Assembly (NCBI GenBank): GCA_964452045.1
Contig: CAYVKM010000059.1
Span: 1 to 23,597 of the forward strand
Reading direction: 5' to 3'
Source of the DNA: CAYVKM01 sp964452045
GTDB lineage: Bacteria > Calditrichota > Calditrichia > RBG-13-44-9
Length of the DNA: 23,597 nt
Shown piece by piece: positions 7,404-14,685 of the stretch. The notes under the pieces are model-generated. The model saw only the letters and a program-made list of their open reading frames with translations, was not told the DNA's origin and searched no databases. Positions within the stretch are counted from its first letter, which is position 1; every line of letters starts with the position of its first letter. The position numbers and the translations under genes were made by a program.

Positions 7404-8260
7404 TGAAAATTCCTATCCAGCAATTCAACATGAAGAAGTCTGTCATCTATCTTTTGCTCTGTTACATCCTGGTCCAATTTCATTCCCTCCCGGCACAGCT
7501 GGATAGGACGACTCCACCCCAACTGCAAAATCCGGAACTCCTGCAACTGCCAAATCCATTTTTGAAAGACAGCGTGGTTTCGCTCTCCCTAAGTCACCAG
7601 CAGTTGATTAACTACTGGGTTTACGAGAGGCGCTACAAGATTTGGACCGAGGTCAGTAAACCTGAAGCAGATGGTGAGCTTGATGCATTCGACCAGCAAC
7701 CGCTCATCGATTGGAATTTTTCCAGCCCGGGTCTGAGCGATTTTGGGGTCGAGTATCGGGAGAGTTCGCTCTATCTTCCCACCAATGTACAGGAGTTTAC
7801 CGAATATAAAATGGGGCGTACACCTTATGTCCCGATTGCCAGTCTGGCATTGGCCGGATATCTGGCCCAGCAAATTTACAGTCGCTATGGTTACCTGCTC
7901 AAGGCCAGGGAGGAATCCAGATATCGGGGAGTTGCGTTAACCGATAGGCAGATTCACATGATGCAGGTGTTATGGCAGGAAAATAGCCTGCTGCCCAGCG
8001 AATGGTATTCTAACTACTTTAAGAAGTATACGGATGATAATATAACTTTTACCATTTTCAATCTTGAGATCGAAAAACTGGAAAACAAGTTTCTTCTTAA
8101 GAAAAGAGAATTTGAAGATGGTACGATAAAATATTTTCCGGCCATTTCCCGGGAAGAATTAAATTACCAGCTGAAAAAAGAATTGGATTTGGAGGAGGCC
8201 CGGCCCGGATCCCTGCGACCCGATTCCATTAAGTGGATGCTAAAAAATATCAATGAATAA
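7403..8260 (+). CDS. secreted or periplasmic protein of unknown function
   Basis: Encodes 285 residues; no family was recognised. The ATG overlaps the priA stop by one base, suggesting translational coupling. A second in-frame ATG at 7430 gives a more standard signal peptide (MKKSVIYLLLCYILVQF, likely cleaved near SLPAQ). Both starts put the same hydrophobic segment near the N-terminus and neither has a clear ribosome site. The mature protein is Pro/Gln/Leu-rich at first (PPQLQNPELLQLPNPF). It then has a mixed region with a possible second hydrophobic patch (PYVPIASLALAGYLAQQIY) and a charged C-terminal third rich in Glu and Lys. No Cys-based or catalytic motif is evident. Its fixed place between priA and DNA-repair genes more likely reflects operon history than a shared function. 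Confidence 0.78.
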   Translation: MKIPIQQFNMKKSVIYLLLCYILVQFHSLPAQLDRTTPPQLQNPELLQLPNPFLKDSVVSLSLSHQQLINYWVYERRYKIWTEVSKPEADGELDAFDQQPLIDWNFSSPGLSDFGVEYRESSLYLPTNVQEFTEYKMGRTPYVPIASLALAGYLAQQIYSRYGYLLKAREESRYRGVALTDRQIHMMQVLWQENSLLPSEWYSNYFKKYTDDNITFTIFNLEIEKLENKFLLKKREFEDGTIKYFPAISREELNYQLKKELDLEEARPGSLRPDSIKWMLKNINE

Positions 8261-8274
8261 GTTATTATTGCCTC

Positions 8275-8814
8275 GTGGAAAGAGAAACATTTCAGGGTTT
8301 CCAAATTGATCGGGAAAATTTTAAATTTCTGTCAATCCTGCGGGATTCTTTTAAATCCGGAACATACCAGTTATTGATGGAATTGTCTCATCCGGCAGAG
8401 ATTGAGGTGGGAAAACTGGGATTAATATATTTTCCCCAGGGCCACTATCTCTATACCGGCGTGCATCGGACTGCCCTAATAAGCAGGGTGTTGCGCCACC
8501 TGCAGATATCCAAAAAGATTCACTGGCATATAGATTATTTAACCGTAAATCCTTCAATGATAATCCGGCAAGTATTTCTCTACCCGGATGATCTGCGGGA
8601 GTGCCGGATAAACCTAAAGTTCAGTGAAATTGACGGAGCAAGAATATTTCATCCCGGATTTGGGAATAGCGATTGCCAAAATAAATGTGCCGGACACCTC
8701 CTATCGCTTGACCGATGGGAAAAACAACTGGAAGTTTGGCTGGAAAAATATATTGATGTAACTTACCACTTTAAAAATGACGAATCTATGCAGATGACCA
8801 TTATGAAATCCTGA
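8275..8814 (+). CDS. DUF123 (GIY-YIG-like) domain protein
   Basis: Encodes 179 residues. From about residue 25 the protein follows the DUF123 pattern: GTYQLLMEL, then IEVGKLGLIYFPQGHYLYTGVH, then LISRVLRHLQISKKIHWHIDYL, and near the end FGNSDCQNKCAGHL. The conserved HWHIDYL and the late Cys/His cluster are intact. DUF123 proteins are predicted GIY-YIG-related nucleases, found alone or fused to endonuclease III, and their substrate is not well established. The neighbouring mutM fits a DNA-repair setting, but that is inference. The start is a GTG at 8275, 14 nt after the previous stop, with no strong ribosome site. A later start is possible because the first 25 residues are not conserved. Confidence 0.85.
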   Translation: MERETFQGFQIDRENFKFLSILRDSFKSGTYQLLMELSHPAEIEVGKLGLIYFPQGHYLYTGVHRTALISRVLRHLQISKKIHWHIDYLTVNPSMIIRQVFLYPDDLRECRINLKFSEIDGARIFHPGFGNSDCQNKCAGHLLSLDRWEKQLEVWLEKYIDVTYHFKNDESMQMTIMKS

Positions 8815-8837
8815 TTGGTCCCGTTTGGAGAACGAGA

Positions 8838-9644
8838 ATGCCGGAATTACCCGAAGTTGAAACCATTGCCCGCCAGCTTAAAAAACACTATCTGGGGAAA
8901 GTGATTACCGAGGTCAAAGTAAAGCCGGCCCGGATTTTCATCAATTGTAAGCCGGAAGAATTTTCCCATTTGCTGGTGAATAAGAAACTGAAGGGTATCG
9001 ATCGTTATGGCAAATTTATGATCTGGAAAGTGGATGGACTTTTCCCTGTTTTTCATCTGGGGATGTCCGGGATTTTTATTCAGCAGAAAAAAAAGACAAT
9101 GTATCCCAAACATATTCATGTTTCTTTTAAGTTTGAAGATAATTCCCGCTTATTTTTTCAGGATGTTCGGAAATTTGGTAAGATATTTCTGTACAAGAGG
9201 CGACCGAAATTCATCGATCTCGGCCCTGATCCGTTGGCGGAAAATTTTACTTTAATTAACTTTCGGAAATTACTAAATTTAAGTGGTGTTGGCATCAAAT
9301 CGTTTCTGATGGACCAGCATCGGATTGCAGGAATCGGAAATATTTATGCCAATGAAACCCTGTACCTGGCGGGGATAAATCCCTTTCGGCCGGCAAAAAG
9401 TATCAAACCGAGGGAAGCAGAAAAACTCTACCAGGCGATCCGGTACATACTGGAAGAAGCTATTTCTCATTTTGGGACAACTTACACAGCTTATCAAACC
9501 GTGGAAGGAAATAACGGGGAGAATCAAAATTTTTTAAAAGTATATCAGAAAGAAAATGAGCTGTGTGAGAGATGCGGGGGCAAAATAATAAAGGTTTTGA
9601 TCAACAATCGTTCGACTTTTTATTGTAAGAAATGTCAGAAATAA
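8838..9644 (+). CDS. mutM: formamidopyrimidine-DNA glycosylase (Fpg/MutM)
   Basis: Base-excision repair glycosylase/AP lyase that removes 8-oxoguanine and formamidopyrimidines. Its 268 residues match the family length. MPELPEVETI supplies the catalytic Pro2 (N-terminal after Met removal) and Glu3. Lys59 in DRYGK matches the conserved beta-turn lysine. HLGMSG carries the intercalating Met. The helix-two-turn-helix spans about 150-182 (MDQHRIAGIGNIYANE). The C-terminal zinc finger has Cys243, Cys246, Cys263 and Cys266, with Arg258 in the NNRSTFYC hairpin. A GGAG site sits 7 nt before the ATG. The end overlaps one candidate start of the next gene. Confidence 0.97.
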   Translation: MPELPEVETIARQLKKHYLGKVITEVKVKPARIFINCKPEEFSHLLVNKKLKGIDRYGKFMIWKVDGLFPVFHLGMSGIFIQQKKKTMYPKHIHVSFKFEDNSRLFFQDVRKFGKIFLYKRRPKFIDLGPDPLAENFTLINFRKLLNLSGVGIKSFLMDQHRIAGIGNIYANETLYLAGINPFRPAKSIKPREAEKLYQAIRYILEEAISHFGTTYTAYQTVEGNNGENQNFLKVYQKENELCERCGGKIIKVLINNRSTFYCKKCQK

Positions 9645-10444
9645 TCATGGGCAAAACAAAATCAATCGTTACACTGCTGACCGATTTTGGAACGGAAGAC
9701 GGATATGCCGGGGCGATGAAAGGCATCCTGGCCGGGAGTCAGGCTGATATTCAGATAATTGATATTTCTCATAATATTGAACGATTTAACATCCGGCAGG
9801 CGGCATTTGCTTTGATTAACTATGTGTTTCATTATCCGCCCAAATCAATTCATATTGTAGTGATTGACCCGGGTGTCGGTTCCGAAAGAAAGGGGATTGT
9901 GGTTGAATTGTCAGACCAGTTTTTTATCGGGCCGGATAACGGTGTGTTTAGTTTTATATACCGGCACGGGCCGTTCAAGGCATACGAAATCGATGAGAAA
10001 AGTCTGGGCACGCATATTAGTTCAACATTCCATGGCCGGGATGTATTTGCTCCGGCTGCGCTGAAAATCATCGAAGGAAAGCTTCCCTCACAAACCTATC
10101 CTGAAATTAAGAACGTGATCTCCTTTTATGAAAATTACGAGGAGGAGTCCGAATCAGATTATATTTTAAAAGTTATTCATGTGGATCATTTCGGAAATTT
10201 GATACTAAATTACACCCGATCGGACTGGGAGAGCTTTTCCAGTCCTGGTAATATAAAGTTGCAGATCAAACACTGTTTTCTGTATGGGATTAAAAGTACT
10301 TTTTCTGAGGTAGAGGAAGGACAGATTATAGCGACCTGGGATAGCAGTGGCTTTTTGCAGATCAGCCAGTACCGGGGTAATGCATCACATCTGCTGCATA
10401 TGAATGTTGGGGATGAAGTGCACTTAAAAATTGAACGGCCCTGA
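9632..10444 (+). CDS. SAM hydrolase / S-adenosyl-L-methionine hydroxide adenosyltransferase (DUF62)
   Basis: Member of the fluorinase/chlorinase-related family. The common DUF62 members hydrolyse S-adenosylmethionine to adenosine and methionine. TLLTDFGTEDGYAGAMKG opens the N-terminal domain. Asp79 in VIDPGVGSER, Arg86 seven residues later, and His134 in STFHGRD correspond to the Asp-Arg-His set of the hydroxide-type enzymes, which argues against halide use. GPDNGVFS and the C-terminal beta-barrel segment (HVDHFGNLILN) are also typical. It is cytosolic. Two starts are possible: ATG 9632, overlapping mutM by 13 nt, or ATG 9647 (MGKTKS), just after the mutM stop. Neither has a clear ribosome site. 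The gene after it begins with its own good site at 10460. Confidence 0.9.
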   Translation: MSEIIMGKTKSIVTLLTDFGTEDGYAGAMKGILAGSQADIQIIDISHNIERFNIRQAAFALINYVFHYPPKSIHIVVIDPGVGSERKGIVVELSDQFFIGPDNGVFSFIYRHGPFKAYEIDEKSLGTHISSTFHGRDVFAPAALKIIEGKLPSQTYPEIKNVISFYENYEEESESDYILKVIHVDHFGNLILNYTRSDWESFSSPGNIKLQIKHCFLYGIKSTFSEVEEGQIIATWDSSGFLQISQYRGNASHLLHMNVGDEVHLKIERP

Positions 10445-10469
10445 TTATCAACCTGTTTTAGGAAAGCGG

Positions 10470-11417
10470 ATGAATTTAAAAACATCATCATTTCACAAAA
10501 ATTATAAAAGTATTATTGGCGTTGTGCTGCTGGCATTTCTGCTCTGGTTTATGGTAAAGATGAACCGGGTGTATGAGTACGCCATGAATATCCCGATTCG
10601 ATTTGTAAACCTAGATGAGAATAAAATCTTCAAGCAGCCGCAGGTAAAAACTGTCCGGGTGGAATTTACCGGGAAGGGGAAGGATTTAATCCGTTTGCAC
10701 TTCTACAAGGCCTATTATGAAATAGATCTGTCCGGCTCTCCCCTGCACTTCGAAATGGATATCTCCGAACATCCGGAATATGTCAATTTCCCGGAGGCGT
10801 TGGACGTAAAAGTTAAATCTGTTATCAGACCTCGGACGATTTCCGTGGATCTCGATGAAAAAATGGTTGAAAAACTGCCGGTAGTGGTTAAATATGAATT
10901 GACCGAACCTCCGGGCTATATCCTGGTTAAAGTGGTGAGCGATCCGGATTCGATTCAGGTAACCGGGCCAAAAGTGATGTTTCGAAACGTTGATCAGGTT
11001 TTCACTGAGGAAAAGAAATTTACCGAAATTTCCCGGGCTTTCGGTGAAATGTTTACGGTAAAACCAATCACGAATTATTTTGTGGAATACGATCCGAAAA
11101 GTGTGAAAGTAACCTTTGATATCCAGCGTCTGGCAGAAAAAGAAATTCTGGATGTGCCGGTTACCATTATTGATAAGCCGAAAAATCTGCAAGTAATCCC
11201 GCTTCCCTCCACCGCCACAATTTATGTAAAAGGTGGTGAAGCCATTCTGGCAGACCTGGATTTGAAGGATTTCCAGATTATTATCGATTTCAATAAGGAA
11301 TGGAAGCCGGGAGTTCAAAAGGTGAAAGCGGATCTGGTTACCGATGCGCCGGTGCTTTATATGGAAACCCGACCGCCCCAATTTGAGTTAATTGTCCAGA
11401 AGAAAAGGACAGAGTAG
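10470..11417 (+). CDS. YbbR-domain membrane-anchored protein
   Basis: Encodes 315 residues. One N-terminal transmembrane helix (SIIGVVLLAFLLWFMVKM) follows a short cytosolic basic segment. The rest is extracytoplasmic and made of repeated beta-rich YbbR-like units, seen as recurring blocks ending in RPRTISVDLDEK, then LPVVVKYEL-x-x-PPGYILVKVVSDPDSIQVTGP, then a third unit starting LDVPVTI. The GY-x-x-x-x-x-x-x-PDSIQVTGP block is characteristic. In Firmicutes the YbbR protein CdaR regulates the c-di-AMP cyclase CdaA. No cyclase gene is in this window, so that role should not be assumed. The ATG at 10470 is preferred over one at 10431, because AGGAAAG at 10460-10466 is well spaced and the earlier start would overlap the preceding gene. 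Confidence 0.85.
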   Translation: MNLKTSSFHKNYKSIIGVVLLAFLLWFMVKMNRVYEYAMNIPIRFVNLDENKIFKQPQVKTVRVEFTGKGKDLIRLHFYKAYYEIDLSGSPLHFEMDISEHPEYVNFPEALDVKVKSVIRPRTISVDLDEKMVEKLPVVVKYELTEPPGYILVKVVSDPDSIQVTGPKVMFRNVDQVFTEEKKFTEISRAFGEMFTVKPITNYFVEYDPKSVKVTFDIQRLAEKEILDVPVTIIDKPKNLQVIPLPSTATIYVKGGEAILADLDLKDFQIIIDFNKEWKPGVQKVKADLVTDAPVLYMETRPPQFELIVQKKRTE

Positions 11418-11431
11418 AAAAAATTTTATCA

Positions 11432-12454
11432 ATGAAGAATAAAATAAATTATGTTCTTGGTGTGGAAACCAGTTGTGATGAGACTTCCGCTTCGGTAATT
11501 ACCAGCCAAAGAGTATTATCCAATGTCATTTCCTCTCAAACCGTTCATTTGCAATTTGGGGGTGTTGTCCCCGAACTGGCTTCCCGGGCACATCTGAAAA
11601 AGGTAATGCCGATCGTCAACCAGGCGTTGGAGCAGGCCGGAATTTCCTTTAATGATCTTGATGGCTTGACGGTAACAAACGGTCCGGGATTGATCGGCGC
11701 GTTGCTGGTGGGAGTAAATTATATGAAAGGATTGTCACTGGCACTGGATTTACCCGTGGTAGGCGTGAATCATATTGAGGGGCATATCTATGGTAATTTT
11801 TTAAACGGGCAGGAAATCCCTTTTCCGTTCATCGCACTGGTGGTTTCCGGGGGGCATACTTTACTGGTGCTGGTTTCAGATCACCTGAAGTATAAGATCC
11901 TTGGCCAGACCCGGGATGATGCAGTAGGGGAGGCTTTTGATAAAGTGGCAAAGTTGCTTGATTTACCGTATCCCGGCGGGCCGGAAGTCGATCGATTGGC
12001 GCAAAATGGTAACGATGATGAGATAAATTTTCCCCGCAGTATGCTGGGGAGCAAAGATTTTAGTTTTAGCTACAGCGGACTGAAGACCGCGGTGGCAAAT
12101 TATTTACGGGAAGCCGGTCCGGTGAAAGATGATTCCCATCTGCAAAATATCTGTGCGTCTTTTCAGAAAGCTGCCATCGAGGTACTGGTGATCAAGACCA
12201 TCCAGGTAGCCAGAACCTATCAGGTGCGTGATATCATCCTGGCCGGAGGAGTGGCGGCAAATTCCCTGCTGCGGAAATGGATGAGGGATGATGCCAAAAA
12301 GTACCATCTGAATGTACATTTCCCTCCGCTGGAGTACTGTACCGACAATGCGGCAATGATTGCCCGTGCCGGTTATGAATATCTGGTAAGAAACCGTATT
12401 TCGGATATGGATCTGAATGCCTATCCCGCCTTAACCCTGAATCAGAAAAATTAG
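11432..12454 (+). CDS. tsaD: tRNA N6-adenosine threonylcarbamoyltransferase TsaD
   Basis: Catalytic subunit that transfers threonylcarbamoyl to A37 of ANN-decoding tRNAs. Its 340 residues are a full-length member. LGVETSCDETSASVI is the N-terminal phosphate-loop region. Metal ligands His114 and His118 lie in NHIEGHIYG, and Asp304 in YCTDNAAM. NGPGLIGALLVG, VVSGGHT, DDAVGEAFDKVAKLL, FSYSGLKTAV and AGGVAANSLLR are the other ASKHA-fold motifs. The enzyme normally works with TsaB, TsaE and TsaC, none of which is in this window. It lies 14 nt after the YbbR gene and 6 nt before the VWA gene. The ribosome site is weak, as often happens inside an operon. Confidence 0.97.
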   Translation: MKNKINYVLGVETSCDETSASVITSQRVLSNVISSQTVHLQFGGVVPELASRAHLKKVMPIVNQALEQAGISFNDLDGLTVTNGPGLIGALLVGVNYMKGLSLALDLPVVGVNHIEGHIYGNFLNGQEIPFPFIALVVSGGHTLLVLVSDHLKYKILGQTRDDAVGEAFDKVAKLLDLPYPGGPEVDRLAQNGNDDEINFPRSMLGSKDFSFSYSGLKTAVANYLREAGPVKDDSHLQNICASFQKAAIEVLVIKTIQVARTYQVRDIILAGGVAANSLLRKWMRDDAKKYHLNVHFPPLEYCTDNAAMIARAGYEYLVRNRISDMDLNAYPALTLNQKN

Positions 12455-12460
12455 AACGAT

Positions 12461-14611
12461 ATGTTGCGTGAATTTTATTTAGATTTTTCTATCCCGGCCT
12501 GGGTATTTTTTATTCTGGTCTGGGTTTTGATCTTCCTCGGATTGATGTATTACCGGCGAACGCTTCCACCCTTAAGTAAACCGAAAACCATTTTTCTGTC
12601 CGCCATCCGAAGTCTGATACTGGTGATGGTGATCTTTTTACTGATCTATCCGGTGCTTCACACCGTTTTTGAGAGGAAGCAAAAACCCACCGTAGCCCTG
12701 CTGCTGGATGATTCAAAAAGCATGCAGATCCGGGATAAATCTGCGATGAGAGGTGATTCCTTAAATGAGATTTTAAAACAGCTGGATTCGGAATTCTCCT
12801 CAGACAGCATCCGGATCCGTGAGTACACTTTTGGTTCAGTATTGCATTCCCTGTATAGCGATTCGTTAAAATTTGATGAGGATTATACCAATATTTCCCA
12901 GGCAATTACCGGGGTAAGTGACAGTCTGTCCGATCAGAATCTACAGAAAATTATCCTGGTTTCGGATGGACAGTACACCCAGGGCACTAACCCGCTCAAT
13001 GTGCTGAATAGAATATCAATACCGGTGACTACTGTAGCGCTGGGGGATACATCGGCGCATAAGGATCTAAAAATTACTGATATTCAGGTGAACCGGATTG
13101 TGTATGCCAATGAGGAAGTAGAGGTAAAAGTCAATTTAATGCAGGATGGCTATAAAGCCGGGAAAATTGTGATCAAGTTAAATGAAGGTTCGAAACAGGT
13201 CGGCGCCCGGACCATCGATTTGCCCCCCTCCGGTTTTGAAAAACCGGTGACATTCAAATTCAAACCTGCCCGAACCGGTGATCTTCGCTATACCGTTTCA
13301 CTGGATAAATTCAAAGATGAAATTTCTTCCGAGAACAATGTCTCCTCATTTCTGTTGAAGGTATTAAAAAGCCGGCAGAAAGTCCTTCTGCTGAGTGGGC
13401 GCCCGTCCTTTGATCAGCGAATGCTGAATGTGGTACTACGACAAATCCCGACAATTGATCTGGTTACCTTGACCGAGACGGCCAACGGATCCTTCTATGA
13501 GCAAAATTCCAAATCGCAACCGGACTCCTTTGATGTTTTCATCTTTTTGGATTTTCCGACCGGAAAGAGTCAGGCAGGCTTTTTACAAAAACTGTTGCAA
13601 GCTTCCCTGAAACGAAATACCCCGGTTTTTCTCTTTTTGAGCAGGGATACCCGTCTTCCTCGTTTAGCCCCACTTAAAGATATTTTACCGGTGGAATTGA
13701 ATTCTGCACTCATCGAAGATAATAATACCATGGCGAAACTCAGTGCGGGTGGACGACTGCATCCGGTAACCCGGCTTGATGAAAAACCGGATAATCTTCT
13801 CTCATTATGGAGTGATCTTCCACCGGTCAATGGACTGGGGAGAGGTTTAAAGGTCCGCAATGGTGTCCAGATTTTAGTGGAAGAATCGGCCGGATCCGCT
13901 TCAAATAATCCACCCCTGCTCCTGGCCAGTCGCCGGAAAGATATTAAAATTCTGCTGTTTGCGGCCACGGATTTCAATGCCTGGTATTTCCAACTGCAGG
14001 ATAATCCGGATAAACAATCTTTCTTCAAAATGTTTATGGAAAATGCCGTCCGCTGGCTGGTGAACCGGGAGGATATTGAACGAATCCAGATCAAACCGAA
14101 GTCGCAGGTATTTCATGTAGGCGAAATGATCAATTTTTCCGGGAAAGTCCTGGACGAATTTTATGAACCGGTCAAAGATGCCGAGGTGAAAATCACTCTG
14201 ACCGGGGACAGTAGTTTTAGTCTGTCCGATCAGTTATCGTATACCGACGGGGTTTATAATTATCAGACCACCGGTTTATCTCCCGGTTTGTATAATTATG
14301 AGATTAGTGCCAGCAGAAACGATCAATTAATCAACATCAGCACCGGAAAATTTCTGGTTGAAGCACTTGCGCTGGAAATGCAGCAAACCTCTGCCAATTT
14401 TAATCTGTTGCAGCAGATGGCCGGGAAAACGGGTGGCAATTTTATCCGGTTAAAAGATCTTCCCGGGGAATTACAAAACACCAGTTTAAAGTCCCGCAAT
14501 GAGTTTATTTCAAAAGAAACCGATCTTTGGAATCATCTGTGGTGGCTGGTTATCCTGACAGTACTCTTGAGTTTGGAATGGTTTTTCCGTAAACGATGGG
14601 GATTATTGTAG
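12461..14611 (+). CDS. membrane-anchored von Willebrand factor A domain protein
   Basis: Encodes 716 residues. Two N-terminal membrane helices (about 11-30 and 46-66) lead to a VWA domain at about 76-195. The metal-site motif DxSxS is intact at Asp83/Ser85/Ser87 (LLDDSKSM), and IILVSDGQYTQG follows. After it come beta-rich segments of the kind seen in glutamine-amidotransferase-like and Ig-like repeats (VEVKVNLMQDGYKAGKIVI; later YEPVKDAEVKITLTG). A C-terminal membrane helix (WWLVILTVLLSLEWFF) ends in a short basic tail. The layout of two helices, VWA, large periplasmic part and last helix is that of the conserved 'VWA domain-containing membrane protein' group found near BatA/AAA-MoxR operons. 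No MoxR gene is present here. Function unknown. It is the last gene of the operon, followed by a strong terminator. Confidence 0.85.
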   Translation: MLREFYLDFSIPAWVFFILVWVLIFLGLMYYRRTLPPLSKPKTIFLSAIRSLILVMVIFLLIYPVLHTVFERKQKPTVALLLDDSKSMQIRDKSAMRGDSLNEILKQLDSEFSSDSIRIREYTFGSVLHSLYSDSLKFDEDYTNISQAITGVSDSLSDQNLQKIILVSDGQYTQGTNPLNVLNRISIPVTTVALGDTSAHKDLKITDIQVNRIVYANEEVEVKVNLMQDGYKAGKIVIKLNEGSKQVGARTIDLPPSGFEKPVTFKFKPARTGDLRYTVSLDKFKDEISSENNVSSFLLKVLKSRQKVLLLSGRPSFDQRMLNVVLRQIPTIDLVTLTETANGSFYEQNSKSQPDSFDVFIFLDFPTGKSQAGFLQKLLQASLKRNTPVFLFLSRDTRLPRLAPLKDILPVELNSALIEDNNTMAKLSAGGRLHPVTRLDEKPDNLLSLWSDLPPVNGLGRGLKVRNGVQILVEESAGSASNNPPLLLASRRKDIKILLFAATDFNAWYFQLQDNPDKQSFFKMFMENAVRWLVNREDIERIQIKPKSQVFHVGEMINFSGKVLDEFYEPVKDAEVKITLTGDSSFSLSDQLSYTDGVYNYQTTGLSPGLYNYEISASRNDQLINISTGKFLVEALALEMQQTSANFNLLQQMAGKTGGNFIRLKDLPGELQNTSLKSRNEFISKETDLWNHLWWLVILTVLLSLEWFFRKRWGLL

Positions 14612-14637
14612 AGATTTTAGAGTTTAACCGAATCTAT

Positions 14638-14670
14638 AAAAAAAGCCTGCTGAATTCAGCAGGCTTTTTT
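14638..14670. terminator. bidirectional intrinsic terminator between convergent genes
   Basis: A perfect palindrome (AAGCCTGCTGAATTCAGCAG core) is flanked by seven A on the left and six T on the right, so it terminates in both directions. It lies 26 nt after the plus-strand VWA gene and 15 nt from the minus-strand OPT gene stop. Confidence 0.93.
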
Positions 14671-14685
14671 GGTGATTGACTAATA

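Noticed and set aside
10686..11381. Long antisense frame of 231 codons opposite the YbbR gene
   Set aside because: It lies wholly inside a well supported gene, has no ribosome site, and its Phe/Ile/His-rich composition is typical of an antisense shadow.
13570..14094. Antisense frame of 174 codons opposite the VWA gene
   Set aside because: Shadow of the VWA coding sequence; Ser/Arg-rich and without recognisable domains.
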